Below are positions 17,104-26,569 of a stretch of 55,459 nucleotides of DNA, piece by piece (positions within the stretch are counted from its first letter, which is position 1; each line of letters starts with the position of its first letter). Below the pieces are notes generated by a model, which was given only the letters and a program-made list of their open reading frames with translations, had not been told where the DNA came from and made no database searches. The stretch covers positions 1 to 55,459 of the forward strand of contig JAYPWI010000023.1 of assembly GCA_038135065.1 (NCBI GenBank), read 5' to 3'. The translations under genes and the position numbers were made by a program. The stretch is from JAYPWI01 sp038135065. GTDB lineage: Bacteria > Actinomycetota > Acidimicrobiia > Acidimicrobiales > Poriferisodalaceae.

Positions 17104-17981
17104 GATCCACCTCCGATCCAGTCGTCGAACGAGGCTCCCGTGATGCGTTCATAGGCGTCGATGTAGCGCTGGCGGGTAGCCGCAATGACGGTTGCAGACA
17201 ACGGCGGTGCCGGGGGTTGCTTGTTCCAGCCCGACGCTTCGGTCTCGTCTCGAACCGGCTGCTTGTCGAGCGAGGCCGGAGTGGAGCCAGGCTCCCACTC
17301 TTCAGCGGGCCAAAACCGCGAAGAATCGGGGGTCAACATCTCGTCAGCAAGCACCAGCCGTCCATCCACCAGGCCGAGTTCGAACTTGGTGTCAGCGATG
17401 ATCACCCCGCGTCGAGCCGCGTGATCGGAGGCCGTCCTGTAGGCCTCGACGGATATCGACCGGGCCTCCCCGGCCAACTGCGGCCCGACCAGTTCGACAG
17501 CCTCCTCATAGGAGATGTTGATGTCGTGCCCCTCCGTCGCCTTGGTAGAAGGGGTGAACACGGGCTCGGGTAATTGTTCGGACTCCAAGAGGCCGTTCGG
17601 GAGGCTCGTTCCGTGCATCGTGCCGGCGGCCTGATATTCCTTCCACGCCGAACCGGTGATGTACCCCCTGACGATGCACTCCAGCGGCAGCATCTCGGCT
17701 CGGCGGACGAGGAGTGCCCGACCCGCCCAGTCGGGTCGCTGAGCGCCCGTCGGAAAGTCTGCAGGATCGGCTGACACGAGATGGGTAGGAGCTACCGACG
17801 AAAGGTGACGAGACCACCAGACAGTCATTGCGGTCAGGACGCGACCCTTGTCTGGAATGGGTTCGGCGAACACGACGTCGAACGCGGAGATTCGGTCAGT
17901 TGCCACCATCAAGAGATGGTCGGCGTCGACCGCATACATCTCGCGCACCTTGCCACTGTGAATGAGCTCGAGGTCGCTCAC
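17100..17981 (-). CDS. purC: SAICAR synthase
   Basis: 293 residues from the GTG at 17981 (VSDLELIHSGKVREMY), with AGGGAG about nine bases upstream. Marks: SGKVREMYAVDADHLL, ATDRISAFDVV, ECIVRGYITGSAWKEYQ, TKATEGHDINISYEEA, IIADTKFELG and LADEMLTPDSSRFW. Joins CAIR and aspartate with ATP. The 61-base gap to purB upstream has no obvious promoter. Confidence 0.97.
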   Translation of the reverse strand: MSDLELIHSGKVREMYAVDADHLLMVATDRISAFDVVFAEPIPDKGRVLTAMTVWWSRHLSSVAPTHLVSADPADFPTGAQRPDWAGRALLVRRAEMLPLECIVRGYITGSAWKEYQAAGTMHGTSLPNGLLESEQLPEPVFTPSTKATEGHDINISYEEAVELVGPQLAGEARSISVEAYRTASDHAARRGVIIADTKFELGLVDGRLVLADEMLTPDSSRFWPAEEWEPGSTPASLDKQPVRDETEASGWNKQPPAPPLSATVIAATRQRYIDAYERITGASFDDWIGGGS

Positions 17982-18042
17982 TGCGTCGCGCTCCCTTGGG
18001 CCCCGTTGCAGGTCTGGCCCGTCGTGTCGTGTGTTCGGTCTA

Positions 18043-19473
18043 CTAGAGAATCGGTCCCGGCAGGTACGACCCTGCGTCGGGATATCGGACAGCCACTGCG
18101 GCCACCTCGGCCACGAACTCGTCGACCTGCGCCGCAGCCCGGCCGATGAAGGCATGGGGGTCATCGACGGCCGCTCGAATTGCCATGAGATCGAGACCGA
18201 GCACAGGATCTGCGGCTACCCGTTCGAACAGCTCGTTCTCCCCTCCGCTGCCTTCTCGCATAGCCAAGGCTGCGCCGACGGCATGGCCCTTGATGCGCTC
18301 GTGGGCCTCTTCTCGGCCTACTCCGGCTTTCACCGCAGCCATCAACAGCCTGGTGGTGGCCAGGAAGGGGAGATAGCGGTCCAGTTCACGATCGATGACG
18401 GCCGGGTATGGCCCGAAACCATCCAACACCGTCAGGGCGGTTTCGAACGCTCCGTCGGTTGCGAAAAAAGCATCGGGCAACACCACACGGCGGACCACCG
18501 AGCAACTCACATCGCCCTCGTTCCACTGGTCACCGGCCAGGGCGGCCGCCATGGTCAGATGTCCGCGCAGGATGGTCATGAAACCCGACACCCGTTCCGA
18601 CGACCGGGTGTTCATCTTGTGGGGCATGGCCGAGCTACCGACCTGGCCATCAGCAAACCCCTCGGTCACCAGATCGTGACCCGCCATCAGACGGACCAGA
18701 TTGGCGAGATTGGCCACACCGGCCACCGACTGAACCAACGCCGCCACGACATCGAGGTCGAGGGATCGGGGGTACACCTGCCCCACGGCGCCCAAGGTTG
18801 CGTCGAAGCCCAATCGGGCAGCCACCGTGGCCTCGAGGTCTACCACCCTAGTGCTGTCCCCCTCGAAGAGGTCCAGCAAGTCCTGTTGCGTTCCGACCGG
18901 GCCCTTCAGACCTCTGAGCGGATAGCGCCCGAGAAGGTCCTCGATGCGGGCCAACGCCAGCAGAAGCTCCTGACCGAGGTTGGCCAGCCGCTTGCCGACG
19001 GTGGTGGCTTGGGCGGGAACATTGTGGGACCGCCCGGTGACCACCAGATCGCAATATGCAACGGCCGTCTCTGCCATCCGCACCAAGGTCGTGGCGATAC
19101 GGGATGCCACGAGTTCGAGTGACGCGCGGACCTGCAGCTGCTCGACGTTCTCTGTGAGGTCCCGCGAGGTCATCCCCTTGTGGATGTGCTCATGGCCGGC
19201 AAGTGCACAGAACTCGTCGATCCGGGCCTTCACATCGTGGCGTGTGATGCGTTCCCGGGCCTGGATCGAGCCCAAGTCCACCTGGTCGACCACCGATCGG
19301 TAGGCATCGATCACCCCCTCGGGGACCTCGATCCCCAGGCGTTGTTGCTCTTCCAGCACAGAGATCCACAATCGACGTTCGAGAACCACCTTGTTCTCGG
19401 TCGACCACAGGTCGGTCATCGCTGCCGACGCGTACCGAGCGGCCAGGACATTGGGGATCACGGGCCCGGCCAC
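18043..19473 (-). CDS. purB: Adenylosuccinate lyase
   Basis: 476 residues of the fumarase/aspartase superfamily. Signature GSSAMPHKMNTRSSERV, with catalytic regions HEHIHKGMTSRDLTEN and TTVGKRLANLGQE. Cleaves SAICAR to AICAR and adenylosuccinate to AMP. GTG start with AGGGAG upstream in the end of purE, two bases beyond the purE stop. Longer and closer to the type with a C-terminal helical lobe (LLMAAVKAGVGREEAHERIK). Confidence 0.97.
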   Translation of the reverse strand: MAGPVIPNVLAARYASAAMTDLWSTENKVVLERRLWISVLEEQQRLGIEVPEGVIDAYRSVVDQVDLGSIQARERITRHDVKARIDEFCALAGHEHIHKGMTSRDLTENVEQLQVRASLELVASRIATTLVRMAETAVAYCDLVVTGRSHNVPAQATTVGKRLANLGQELLLALARIEDLLGRYPLRGLKGPVGTQQDLLDLFEGDSTRVVDLEATVAARLGFDATLGAVGQVYPRSLDLDVVAALVQSVAGVANLANLVRLMAGHDLVTEGFADGQVGSSAMPHKMNTRSSERVSGFMTILRGHLTMAAALAGDQWNEGDVSCSVVRRVVLPDAFFATDGAFETALTVLDGFGPYPAVIDRELDRYLPFLATTRLLMAAVKAGVGREEAHERIKGHAVGAALAMREGSGGENELFERVAADPVLGLDLMAIRAAVDDPHAFIGRAAAQVDEFVAEVAAVAVRYPDAGSYLPGPIL

Positions 19474-19475
19474 CT

Positions 19476-19922
19476 TCAGCGAGCTCCCTCAGCCCTGAAT
19501 GTGTCGAGTCGCTCGGCGAGCTCGCTGTCGGTCATCGCGAGCATCTCGACGGCGAGCACGCCGGCATTGGCCGAACCATCGACGGCCACCGTGGCCACCG
19601 GGATGCCCCTGGGCATCTGCACTGTGGAGAGCAGAGCATCCAAACCTCCGCTGATGCCACCCGACAACGGCACCCCTATGACGGGCAGGGTGGTGTGGGC
19701 TGACACGGCCCCGGCCAGGTGAGCAGCCATCCCGGCTCCACAGATGATCACCCCGACCCCTGCGGCCCGAGCTCCCTCAGCGAAGGCGGCAACCTGCCCC
19801 GGAGTGCGATGGGCCGACATGACGTGCACCTCATGGGCGACCTCGAAACGCTCCAGCATGTCGGCAGCACCCTGCATCTTGTCTGCATCACGGGGCGAAC
19901 CCATCAGGATCGCAACCTTCAT
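19476..19922 (-). CDS. purE: N5-carboxyaminoimidazole ribonucleotide mutase
   Basis: 148 residues. Class I PurE with MGSPRDADKMQGAADML, the AHRTP motif (catalytic His) and IICGAGMAAHLAGAVSAHT. Converts N5-CAIR to CAIR. Normally paired with PurK, but no purK is in the window. It follows purD by 39 bases. Confidence 0.96.
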   Translation of the reverse strand: MKVAILMGSPRDADKMQGAADMLERFEVAHEVHVMSAHRTPGQVAAFAEGARAAGVGVIICGAGMAAHLAGAVSAHTTLPVIGVPLSGGISGGLDALLSTVQMPRGIPVATVAVDGSANAGVLAVEMLAMTDSELAERLDTFRAEGAR

Positions 19923-19961
19923 TCGTCCATCTCCCTCATCTGATTCCAGTTCCTTTCGGCT

Positions 19962-21224
19962 TCATCGATCCGCCGACGTTGCTGTCGCAACCCCGGCTGC
20001 CCCGGCGATGTCCCTGCGATGGTGCATACCCGGCCAGGAGATGACATCTACTCCGGCGTACGCCCGTTCCCGGGCCGAATCGAGCCCTGCGGCACGACCG
20101 CACACGTTCAGCACCCGACCGCCGGCCGTGACGAGATGATTGGTCTCGTCCCGGGCAACGCCTGCGCAGAACACCGAAACCCCGGGCAGGGCGAGGGCCT
20201 GCTCCAGGCCTTTGATCCGGTCCCCGACCCGCGGCGCGGTCGGATACCCCTCGGAGGCACACACGACGGTGACCATGGCATCGCTGGAGACGGTCAGCTC
20301 GCTTACCAGCCGTCCGGAGGCAGCCTCCGCGAGCACGGTTGCGAGATCGACCTCGAGCCGCGGAAGAATGACCTGTGCTTCGGGGTCGCCGAATCTGACG
20401 TTGTACTCCAGGAGACGAGGCCCCGTCGGGGTGAGCATGAAGCCAGCGAAGAGGACCCCTCGATAATCAATGCCCCGCCGTTGCAACTCGGCGAGTGTCG
20501 GATTGACGGCGAGATCCATCAGGTCCTGCAACATGTCGGCATCGATCCCAGGGACGGGGGAGTAACACCCCATCCCACCGGTGTTCGGCCCGCTGTCCCC
20601 GTCTCCCAGACGCTTGTGATCTTGAGCGACAGCGGGAACGACCTTTGCCGTAGTCCCGTCGCAGATCGCAAACAGTGAAATCTCAGGGCCTTCGAGCCCT
20701 TCCTCGATCACGACGCGTCGCCCTGCGTCACCGAATGTCGAGCCATGCAACTTGGCCGCGGCGTCCGCTCGCGCCGCGTCGAGATCGGTGGTGACGAAGA
20801 CGCCCTTTCCGGCGGCCAGTCCGTCGGTCTTGATCACATACGGCGGGGCCATGGACCCTAGGAACGCAGCGGCGGCATCAACGGCACCGGGATCGTCCCC
20901 ATCGAAGACCTGGTATGCCGCAGTTGGCACACCGGCTGCGGTGACCAGTTCCTTCATGAATACCTTGGAGCCTTCGAGCAAGGCACCATCGGCCCCTGGG
21001 CCGAACACCAACTTGCCTCGAGCCCTCAAGCGATCTGCCAGACCATCGACGAGAGGCCCCTCTGGACCGATGACGAAGAGGTCTGCGTCGATCGTCTCAG
21101 GATCCTCGTTGGTCGAGCCCTCGATACCCGGCGAGCCTGGGGTGACGACCACCTCGGCGCTGCGACGCAGAACGTCGACGAAGGCATGTTCCCGGCCACC
21201 GGAGCCGATCACGCAGACCTTCAT
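19962..21224 (-). CDS. purD: Phosphoribosylamine-glycine ligase (GAR synthetase)
   Basis: 420 residues from the ATG at 21224 (MKVCVIGSGGREHAF), with a GGGGA upstream. ATP-grasp enzyme: IGPEGPLVDGLADRL, VIKTDGLAAGKGV, GPNTGGMGCYSPVP and EYNVRFGDPEAQVILPRL. Step 2 of purine synthesis. Lies 43 bases downstream of purA. Confidence 0.97.
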   Translation of the reverse strand: MKVCVIGSGGREHAFVDVLRRSAEVVVTPGSPGIEGSTNEDPETIDADLFVIGPEGPLVDGLADRLRARGKLVFGPGADGALLEGSKVFMKELVTAAGVPTAAYQVFDGDDPGAVDAAAAFLGSMAPPYVIKTDGLAAGKGVFVTTDLDAARADAAAKLHGSTFGDAGRRVVIEEGLEGPEISLFAICDGTTAKVVPAVAQDHKRLGDGDSGPNTGGMGCYSPVPGIDADMLQDLMDLAVNPTLAELQRRGIDYRGVLFAGFMLTPTGPRLLEYNVRFGDPEAQVILPRLEVDLATVLAEAASGRLVSELTVSSDAMVTVVCASEGYPTAPRVGDRIKGLEQALALPGVSVFCAGVARDETNHLVTAGGRVLNVCGRAAGLDSARERAYAGVDVISWPGMHHRRDIAGAAGVATATSADR

Positions 21225-21267
21225 GGTGTCATTCTTCCCCACCAGCACACCCGGAACGGGGAACCCA

Positions 21268-22548
21268 TCAGGCAGCGAACCTGATGTACTGCTCTCGTCC
21301 GGGCCCCACACAAACGAAACGGATGGGCACGCCCATCTGCCGCTCGAGGAAGGCGATGTATTCCATGGCCTCGCGCGGCAGATCGTGCCGCTCGGTGACT
21401 CCCGACAGATCGGTCTGCCAACCGGGCAGATCTGCGTACACGGGGGTCGCCCGGTCGTGAAGCCGCCGAAGATGCGGGAGGTATTGGTAGCGACGCCCGT
21501 CCACCTCGTAGGCAACACAGACCCGAATCGTCTCGAGTTGGTCGAGAACGTCGAGCTTGGTGAGAGCGATCTCGGTGCACGCGTTCAAGCGGACAGCCTG
21601 GCGAGCCATCACGGCATCGAACCACCCGGTACGTCGCCGCCGACCGGTGTTGGTACCGAATTCCCTCCCCACCTCGACGAGATGGTCGCCGATCTCGTCG
21701 TGGAGTTCGGTGACAAAGGGGCCAGAACCCACCCGGGTGAGATACGCCTTGGCGATTCCGATCACCCGATCGATCGCGCCGGGTCCGATGCCCGATCCCA
21801 CCAGGGCGTACCCGGCAACCGGATTCGACGAGGTCACGAAGGGATAGGTCCCGTGGTCCAGATCGAGGAAGGTTGCTTGGGCGCCTTCGAACAGCACACG
21901 TTCTCCGGCGTGCAATGCCTCGTGCAACCACGAGATCACATCACCGATGTAGGGGGAAAGGCGAGGGGCGACCACCTCGATCAGATGGTCGGCCAGCTCG
22001 TCAGGATCGACGCCCTCATGGTCGTACACCTGCTGGAACAACACGTTGCGGTCGGCCAGGGCGGCATGTAGACGGGTCCGCAGGTGGTCAGGATCGAGCA
22101 GGTCTTCCATACGGATCCCGATCCGGGCTGCCTTGTCGGCGTAGGCGGGACCGATCCCCCGCTTCGTGGTTCCCAGCTTGGCATCGCCTCGACTGGCCTC
22201 GCTGAGTTCGTCGAGAACTTGATGGTACGGCAACACCAGATGAGCCTGTGGGCTCACCATGAGTCGACTGCAATCGACGCCTTTGGCCTCCAGCGAATCG
22301 ATCTCGGCGAGCAGAACGTTGGGGTCGACGACCACGCCATTGCCGATGATGGGGGTGACGTGGTCGTAGAGGATGCCGCTGGGAATCAACTGCAGGGCAA
22401 ATGTCTCCCCGTCGACGACCAAGGTGTGACCAGCGTTGTGGCCACCTTGGTAGCGCACGACGTGGGCACAGTCCTTGGCCACTATGTCGACAACGCGACC
22501 CTTGCCTTCGTCACCCCATTGGGTTCCGACCACGATTGATCCGGGCAC
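21268..22548 (-). CDS. purA: Adenylosuccinate synthetase
   Basis: 426 residues, with the GTP loop GTQWGDEGKGRVVD, the catalytic-His motif GGHNAGHTLVVDGE, GIGPAYADKAARIGIRM and VGSGPFVTEL. Converts IMP and aspartate to adenylosuccinate with GTP. GTG start seven bases after a TAGGGA hexamer. First gene of the purA-D-E-B-C-S-Q run. Confidence 0.97.
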   Translation of the reverse strand: MPGSIVVGTQWGDEGKGRVVDIVAKDCAHVVRYQGGHNAGHTLVVDGETFALQLIPSGILYDHVTPIIGNGVVVDPNVLLAEIDSLEAKGVDCSRLMVSPQAHLVLPYHQVLDELSEASRGDAKLGTTKRGIGPAYADKAARIGIRMEDLLDPDHLRTRLHAALADRNVLFQQVYDHEGVDPDELADHLIEVVAPRLSPYIGDVISWLHEALHAGERVLFEGAQATFLDLDHGTYPFVTSSNPVAGYALVGSGIGPGAIDRVIGIAKAYLTRVGSGPFVTELHDEIGDHLVEVGREFGTNTGRRRRTGWFDAVMARQAVRLNACTEIALTKLDVLDQLETIRVCVAYEVDGRRYQYLPHLRRLHDRATPVYADLPGWQTDLSGVTERHDLPREAMEYIAFLERQMGVPIRFVCVGPGREQYIRFAA

Positions 22549-22555
22549 GGACCGC

Positions 22556-22561
22556 TCCCTA
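22556..22561 (-). promoter_or_regulatory. Possible -10 box (TAGGGA) of the purA operon
   Basis: TAGGGA, seven bases, then the purA GTG. The last base departs from TANNNT, so this is weaker than the other leaderless candidates; a TTGCTC lies 19 bases further upstream. Confidence 0.3.
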
Positions 22562-22648
22562 CGCCGAAGAACACGACGTGGAGCAACTCTAACCTCGCTC
22601 CGGGCAGTTCCCTTAGCCGAGCACTGAGGTTTCGCCCCGTGTTCTCAT

Positions 22649-25177
22649 TCAGTCCTCTGCGGAAGCGACGATGGCAAACGTCAGTTCATCGCCGTCTGCG
22701 TCGACGGTGACCTGGTCCCCGTCCCCGATCGTCCCGTCCAACATCTCGATGGCCAGCCGGTCGGCGAGCTCCCGTTGAATGACCCGCTTGAGCGGGCGAG
22801 CCCCGAACGCCGGGTCGTAACCCAACCGAGCCAGAAGGTCGATACCGCCCTCGGTTGTCACCAACTCCACCCCCCGCTCGGCCAAACGCTGCTCGAGACG
22901 AGCGAGTTGCAGCCGAACGATGGGCTGCAACTGGTCGGCATCCAGTGATTCGAACCGGACGATCTCGTCAACCCGGTTGATGAACTCCGGACGGAAGAAC
23001 GCCCCCGGGTCCCCCGGCAGATTCGAGGTCATGATCAGCACGACATTCGTGAAGCTCACGGTTCGTCCTTGGCCATCAGTCAGGCGACCGTCGTCGAGTA
23101 CTTGGAGCAAGACGTTGAACACGTCGGGGTGAGCCTTCTCGATCTCGTCGAGCAGCAGCACGGCGTAGGGCCGACGGCGCACCGCTTCGGTGAGCTGACC
23201 GCCTTCGTCATGACCCACGTAGCCGGGGGGAGCTCCGATCAGACGGCTGACCGTGTGCTTCTCCATGTACTCCGACATATCGATGCGGACCATGGCTCGT
23301 TCGTCGTCGAACAGCACCTCGGCGAGCGTGCGAGCCAACTCGGTCTTTCCCACACCTGTAGGCCCCAGGAACATGAAGCTACCGATCGGGCGGTTCGGGT
23401 CTGACAGACCTGCCCGGGAGCGACGGACCGCGTTGGCCACGGCTGTCACTGCGTCGTCCTGACCGATGACCCGCTGGTGGAGCACCTCTTCGAGGTGGAT
23501 CAGCTTCTTCGCCTCACCTTCGAGCATCCGGCTCACGGGCACACCCGTCCACCGCGACACCACTTCGGCGATGTCCGAGGCCTCGACCTCTTCTTTCAGC
23601 ATGCGCTGCTCCGCCTGGAGTTCAGCGAGCGCTGCGCTGGCCGTTTCCACCTCCCGATTCAACTCGGGAAGTCGGCCATAGCGAATCTCTGCGGCCCGCT
23701 CGAGATCGTTCTCCCGCTCGAGCTGGACGTTGAGCTGCTCGACCTGTTCCTTCAGCGCTCGGATACGGGTGATCGCGTCCTTCTCGGCCTGCCAATGCGC
23801 CTTCATGGCCGCCGACCGCTCCCGCTCGTCGGCAAGTTCCTTCTCGAGGACGACGAGTCGTTCACTGCTCGCCCGATCGTCCTCCTTGGACAGGGCAACC
23901 TGCTCGATCTCGAACTGGCGGATGCGCCGCTCCACTCGATCGATGTCGATCGGCATCGAATCGATCTCGATGCGAAGGCGGCTGGCCGCTTCGTCCACCA
24001 GATCGATCGCCTTGTCGGGAAGGAAGCGATCGGTGAGATAGCGGTCCGACAGTGTGGCGGCAGCCACCAGGGCTGCGTCCTGGATCCGCACACCGTGGTG
24101 TACCTCGTAGCGCTCCTTGAGGCCGCGGAGGATACCCACCGTGTCGGTCACCGACGGTTCACCGACGAATACCTGCTGGAATCGTCGTTCGAGGGCTGCG
24201 TCTTTTTCGATGTACTTCCGATATTCGTCGAGGGTCGTCGCCCCCACCATGCGCAGCTCACCCCGGGCCAACATCGGCTTGAGCATGTTGCTCGCATCCA
24301 TGGCGCCGTCGCCTGCACCGGCGCCCACCAGGGTGTGCAGTTCGTCGAGGAAGGTGATCACCTCACCCTCGGACTCCTTGATCTCAGCGAGCACCGCCTT
24401 GAGGCGCTCCTCGAACTCACCCCGGTACTTCGCGCCAGCGATCATCGCTCCGAGATCGAGCGACACCACCCGTTTGTGACGAAGACCTTCAGGTACGTCA
24501 CCCTCTGCGATGCGGCGGGCCAAGCCTTCCACGATCGCCGTTTTGCCCACCCCGGGCTCACCGATGAGCACCGGATTGTTCTTCGTCCGGCGGGACAGCA
24601 CCTGGATCACCCGCCGGACCTCGTCATCCCGACCGATCACCGGGTCGAGCTTTCCAGCCCGCGCGGCCTCGGTCAGGTCGTGACCGTATTGCTCCAACGC
24701 CTGGTAGGAGTTCTCCGGCGTCTGAGAGGTCACCCGGTGCGCCCCTCGAACCGTCCGAATTGCGTCGAGCAAGTCATCCCGGTCGACGTCGATCCGGGGA
24801 GCGACATCGAGGTTCTCCGGACCTCGGGCCAGGGCGACCAGCAGATGTTCGGTAGAGAGGTACTCGTCGTTCATCTCTGACCGGGCCCGGTCAGCCACCT
24901 CGAAGACCTGAGCCAACTCCCGATTCATACGAGGGTCGGCTGTTCCGTAACTACTCGGCAACTTGCCCAACGCCTCGGCGGTTCGATTGCGCATGGCGAG
25001 TGGTTCGATACCTACCCGAGCGATGAGCGGCAAGACGATGCCCTCCTGCTGTTCGAGGAGAGCGGCGAGGAGATGGTCGGGAGTGACTTCGGGATTGCTC
25101 CGGTCCCGGGCGTGCTGCATGGCCGACGCCACAGCTTCCTGGGTCTTCAGTGTCCAGCGATTTGGATCGAGGCTCAT
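22649..25177 (-). CDS. clpB: ATP-dependent disaggregase ClpB
   Basis: 842 residues. Clp_N repeats occupy 1-150, AAA1 has Walker A GEPGVGKTAIVEGLA, a middle coiled-coil propeller spans about 400-520, and AAA2 has Walker A GPTGVGKTELARTLAE and arginine-finger region FRPEFINRVDEIVRF. The segment after MTSNL is shorter than in most ClpB proteins, explaining the reduced length. There is no ClpP-binding loop. Works with DnaK/DnaJ/GrpE, encoded upstream, to rescue aggregates. ATG six bases after a TATGAT box. Confidence 0.97.
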   Translation of the reverse strand: MSLDPNRWTLKTQEAVASAMQHARDRSNPEVTPDHLLAALLEQQEGIVLPLIARVGIEPLAMRNRTAEALGKLPSSYGTADPRMNRELAQVFEVADRARSEMNDEYLSTEHLLVALARGPENLDVAPRIDVDRDDLLDAIRTVRGAHRVTSQTPENSYQALEQYGHDLTEAARAGKLDPVIGRDDEVRRVIQVLSRRTKNNPVLIGEPGVGKTAIVEGLARRIAEGDVPEGLRHKRVVSLDLGAMIAGAKYRGEFEERLKAVLAEIKESEGEVITFLDELHTLVGAGAGDGAMDASNMLKPMLARGELRMVGATTLDEYRKYIEKDAALERRFQQVFVGEPSVTDTVGILRGLKERYEVHHGVRIQDAALVAAATLSDRYLTDRFLPDKAIDLVDEAASRLRIEIDSMPIDIDRVERRIRQFEIEQVALSKEDDRASSERLVVLEKELADERERSAAMKAHWQAEKDAITRIRALKEQVEQLNVQLERENDLERAAEIRYGRLPELNREVETASAALAELQAEQRMLKEEVEASDIAEVVSRWTGVPVSRMLEGEAKKLIHLEEVLHQRVIGQDDAVTAVANAVRRSRAGLSDPNRPIGSFMFLGPTGVGKTELARTLAEVLFDDERAMVRIDMSEYMEKHTVSRLIGAPPGYVGHDEGGQLTEAVRRRPYAVLLLDEIEKAHPDVFNVLLQVLDDGRLTDGQGRTVSFTNVVLIMTSNLPGDPGAFFRPEFINRVDEIVRFESLDADQLQPIVRLQLARLEQRLAERGVELVTTEGGIDLLARLGYDPAFGARPLKRVIQRELADRLAIEMLDGTIGDGDQVTVDADGDELTFAIVASAED

Positions 25178-25183
25178 TTGAAC

Positions 25184-25227
25184 ATCATACCCTATGTGTA
25201 AGTAAATCTGATGCTGTTAGACTCAGG
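25184..25227 (-). promoter_or_regulatory. clpB promoter with a possible HspR operator
   Basis: On the minus strand TATGAT (25184-25189) is followed by six bases and the clpB ATG, suggesting a leaderless transcript. Just upstream, where the -35 would lie, is an imperfect inverted repeat with CTGA/TCAG ends (25208-25226). One arm, CCTGAGT, differs by one base from the HAIR half-site CTTGAGT; the other arm is poor. Direct control by the neighbouring hspR product is inference. Confidence 0.45.
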
Positions 25228-25231
25228 TTTT

Positions 25232-25621
25232 CTATTGGCTTCCCTTGGAGCTTTCCCACGGGACGATTGCCTGCTGCAGTGGCACCAGATCCCGTCGGTA
25301 GTGACGGTGCGTCTCCGCCGCCGTGTCCTGTACCTGCTGCCGAAGTCGCTCGATCTCGCGGGCCATCATCTCCACCTGGGCTTCGAGGTCCAGCACCCGT
25401 TTCACTCCCGCCAAGTTGAGGCCTTCATTGGTCAACTCCTGGATCCGGTGCAGCAGAGCGATGTCACGGTCGCTGTAGCGACGACTCCCGCCGGGGGTTC
25501 GAGCAGGTTCGACCAGTCCTTTGCGCTCGTAGATCCGTAGGGTCTGAGCGTGGACGCCGGCCAGATCCGCAGCGACGGATATGACATATACGGCCCGGGT
25601 GGAATACTCAGCTGCCGACAT
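25232..25621 (-). CDS. hspR: Heat-shock repressor HspR (MerR family)
   Basis: 129 residues. MerR-type winged helix at about 10-80, with VYVISVAADLAGVHAQTLRIYERKGL split across the recognition region, RRYSDRDIALL, and a C-terminal coiled coil (about 85-110). HspR uses DnaK as co-repressor at HAIR operators of dnaK, clpB and lon. ATG with GGGAGG six bases upstream. It lies between dnaJ and clpB, as in Streptomyces dnaK operons. Confidence 0.95.
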   Translation of the reverse strand: MSAAEYSTRAVYVISVAADLAGVHAQTLRIYERKGLVEPARTPGGSRRYSDRDIALLHRIQELTNEGLNLAGVKRVLDLEAQVEMMAREIERLRQQVQDTAAETHRHYRRDLVPLQQAIVPWESSKGSQ

Positions 25622-25635
25622 GGGGTACCTCCCGC

Positions 25636-26556
25636 TCAGATCGCGGCTTCCTCGTTGCGGGGCGCCCAGTCGGTCACCGCGGCAAGCGCTTCGATGGCAC
25701 TGCGCTCAGCAGGGCTCAAGTTCTTCGGAACGACGATCTCGACGGTCACCAGCAGATCACCGGTGCCCTTGGCTGCAACGACTCCCCGCCCTTTGATCCG
25801 GAACCTCGTGCCCGAGGTCGTTCCGGCCGGCACCTTCAGGGTGACTGTCGACCCATCGAACGTGGGCACCTTCACTTCTGCTCCGAGGACGGCCTCGGGG
25901 AAGGTGATGGGGGCCGTTGTCGTGAGATTGAGGCCTTTCCGACCGAAATCGGGGTCCGGGGCCACTTCGACGACGACCAAAAGATCGCCATTCGGACCCC
26001 CGTTGCGTCCAACACCGCCCTTTCCCGGTAGGCGAATCCGCTGCCCATCGTCCACCCCGGCCGGAACCCGCACCTTCACCCGCCGGTTACTGCCTTGGGC
26101 CTCATTCCAGAGGCTGACGGAGGTCTCCACCCCCTCGACCGCCTCCCGGAACCCGAGGTGGATCCGAGACTCCTGGTCGACACCTCGAATCGGTACCGGT
26201 CCACCACCCCGCCGACCGCGTCCGAACAGGTTCCCGAACATGCTCGACAAATCGACATCATCGAGATTGTCGAACCTCACGTTGAAACCATCAGCCCCCG
26301 AAGCGAAGCCGCCAGCCCTCGACGGTCCCAAGCGCCGAGCTTCGTCGTACTCTCGCCGACGCTCCTCGTTGCCGATCACGTCATAGGCAGCCGAAATCGC
26401 CTTGAATCGCTCTTCGTCACCCCCCGCCGCATCAGGATGGTGTTCACGAGCGAGCTTGCGGTAGGCCTTGGTGATGTCCTTCTCGGATGCGCTGGAGGGC
26501 ACGCCGAGGACGGCGTAGTAGTCCTTCTCGAACCATTCACGCTGCACGGTCATCAT
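25636..26556 (-). CDS. dnaJ: J-domain co-chaperone, DnaJ/CbpA type lacking the zinc finger
   Basis: 306 residues. J domain at 11-75 with HPD at 40-42, a Gly/Arg-rich linker (RGRRGGGP), then the two C-terminal beta domains that bind substrate (VKVRVPAGVDDGQRIRL, LKVPAGTTSGTRFRIKG). The four CxxCxGxG repeats of type I DnaJ are absent, so this is a class B/CbpA-like protein holding the DnaJ position in the dnaK operon. Starts ATG-ATG, 13 bases after grpE. Stimulates DnaK ATPase and delivers clients. Confidence 0.93.
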   Translation of the reverse strand: MMTVQREWFEKDYYAVLGVPSSASEKDITKAYRKLAREHHPDAAGGDEERFKAISAAYDVIGNEERRREYDEARRLGPSRAGGFASGADGFNVRFDNLDDVDLSSMFGNLFGRGRRGGGPVPIRGVDQESRIHLGFREAVEGVETSVSLWNEAQGSNRRVKVRVPAGVDDGQRIRLPGKGGVGRNGGPNGDLLVVVEVAPDPDFGRKGLNLTTTAPITFPEAVLGAEVKVPTFDGSTVTLKVPAGTTSGTRFRIKGRGVVAAKGTGDLLVTVEIVVPKNLSPAERSAIEALAAVTDWAPRNEEAAI

Positions 26557-26569
26557 CCACCCCCTGCCG

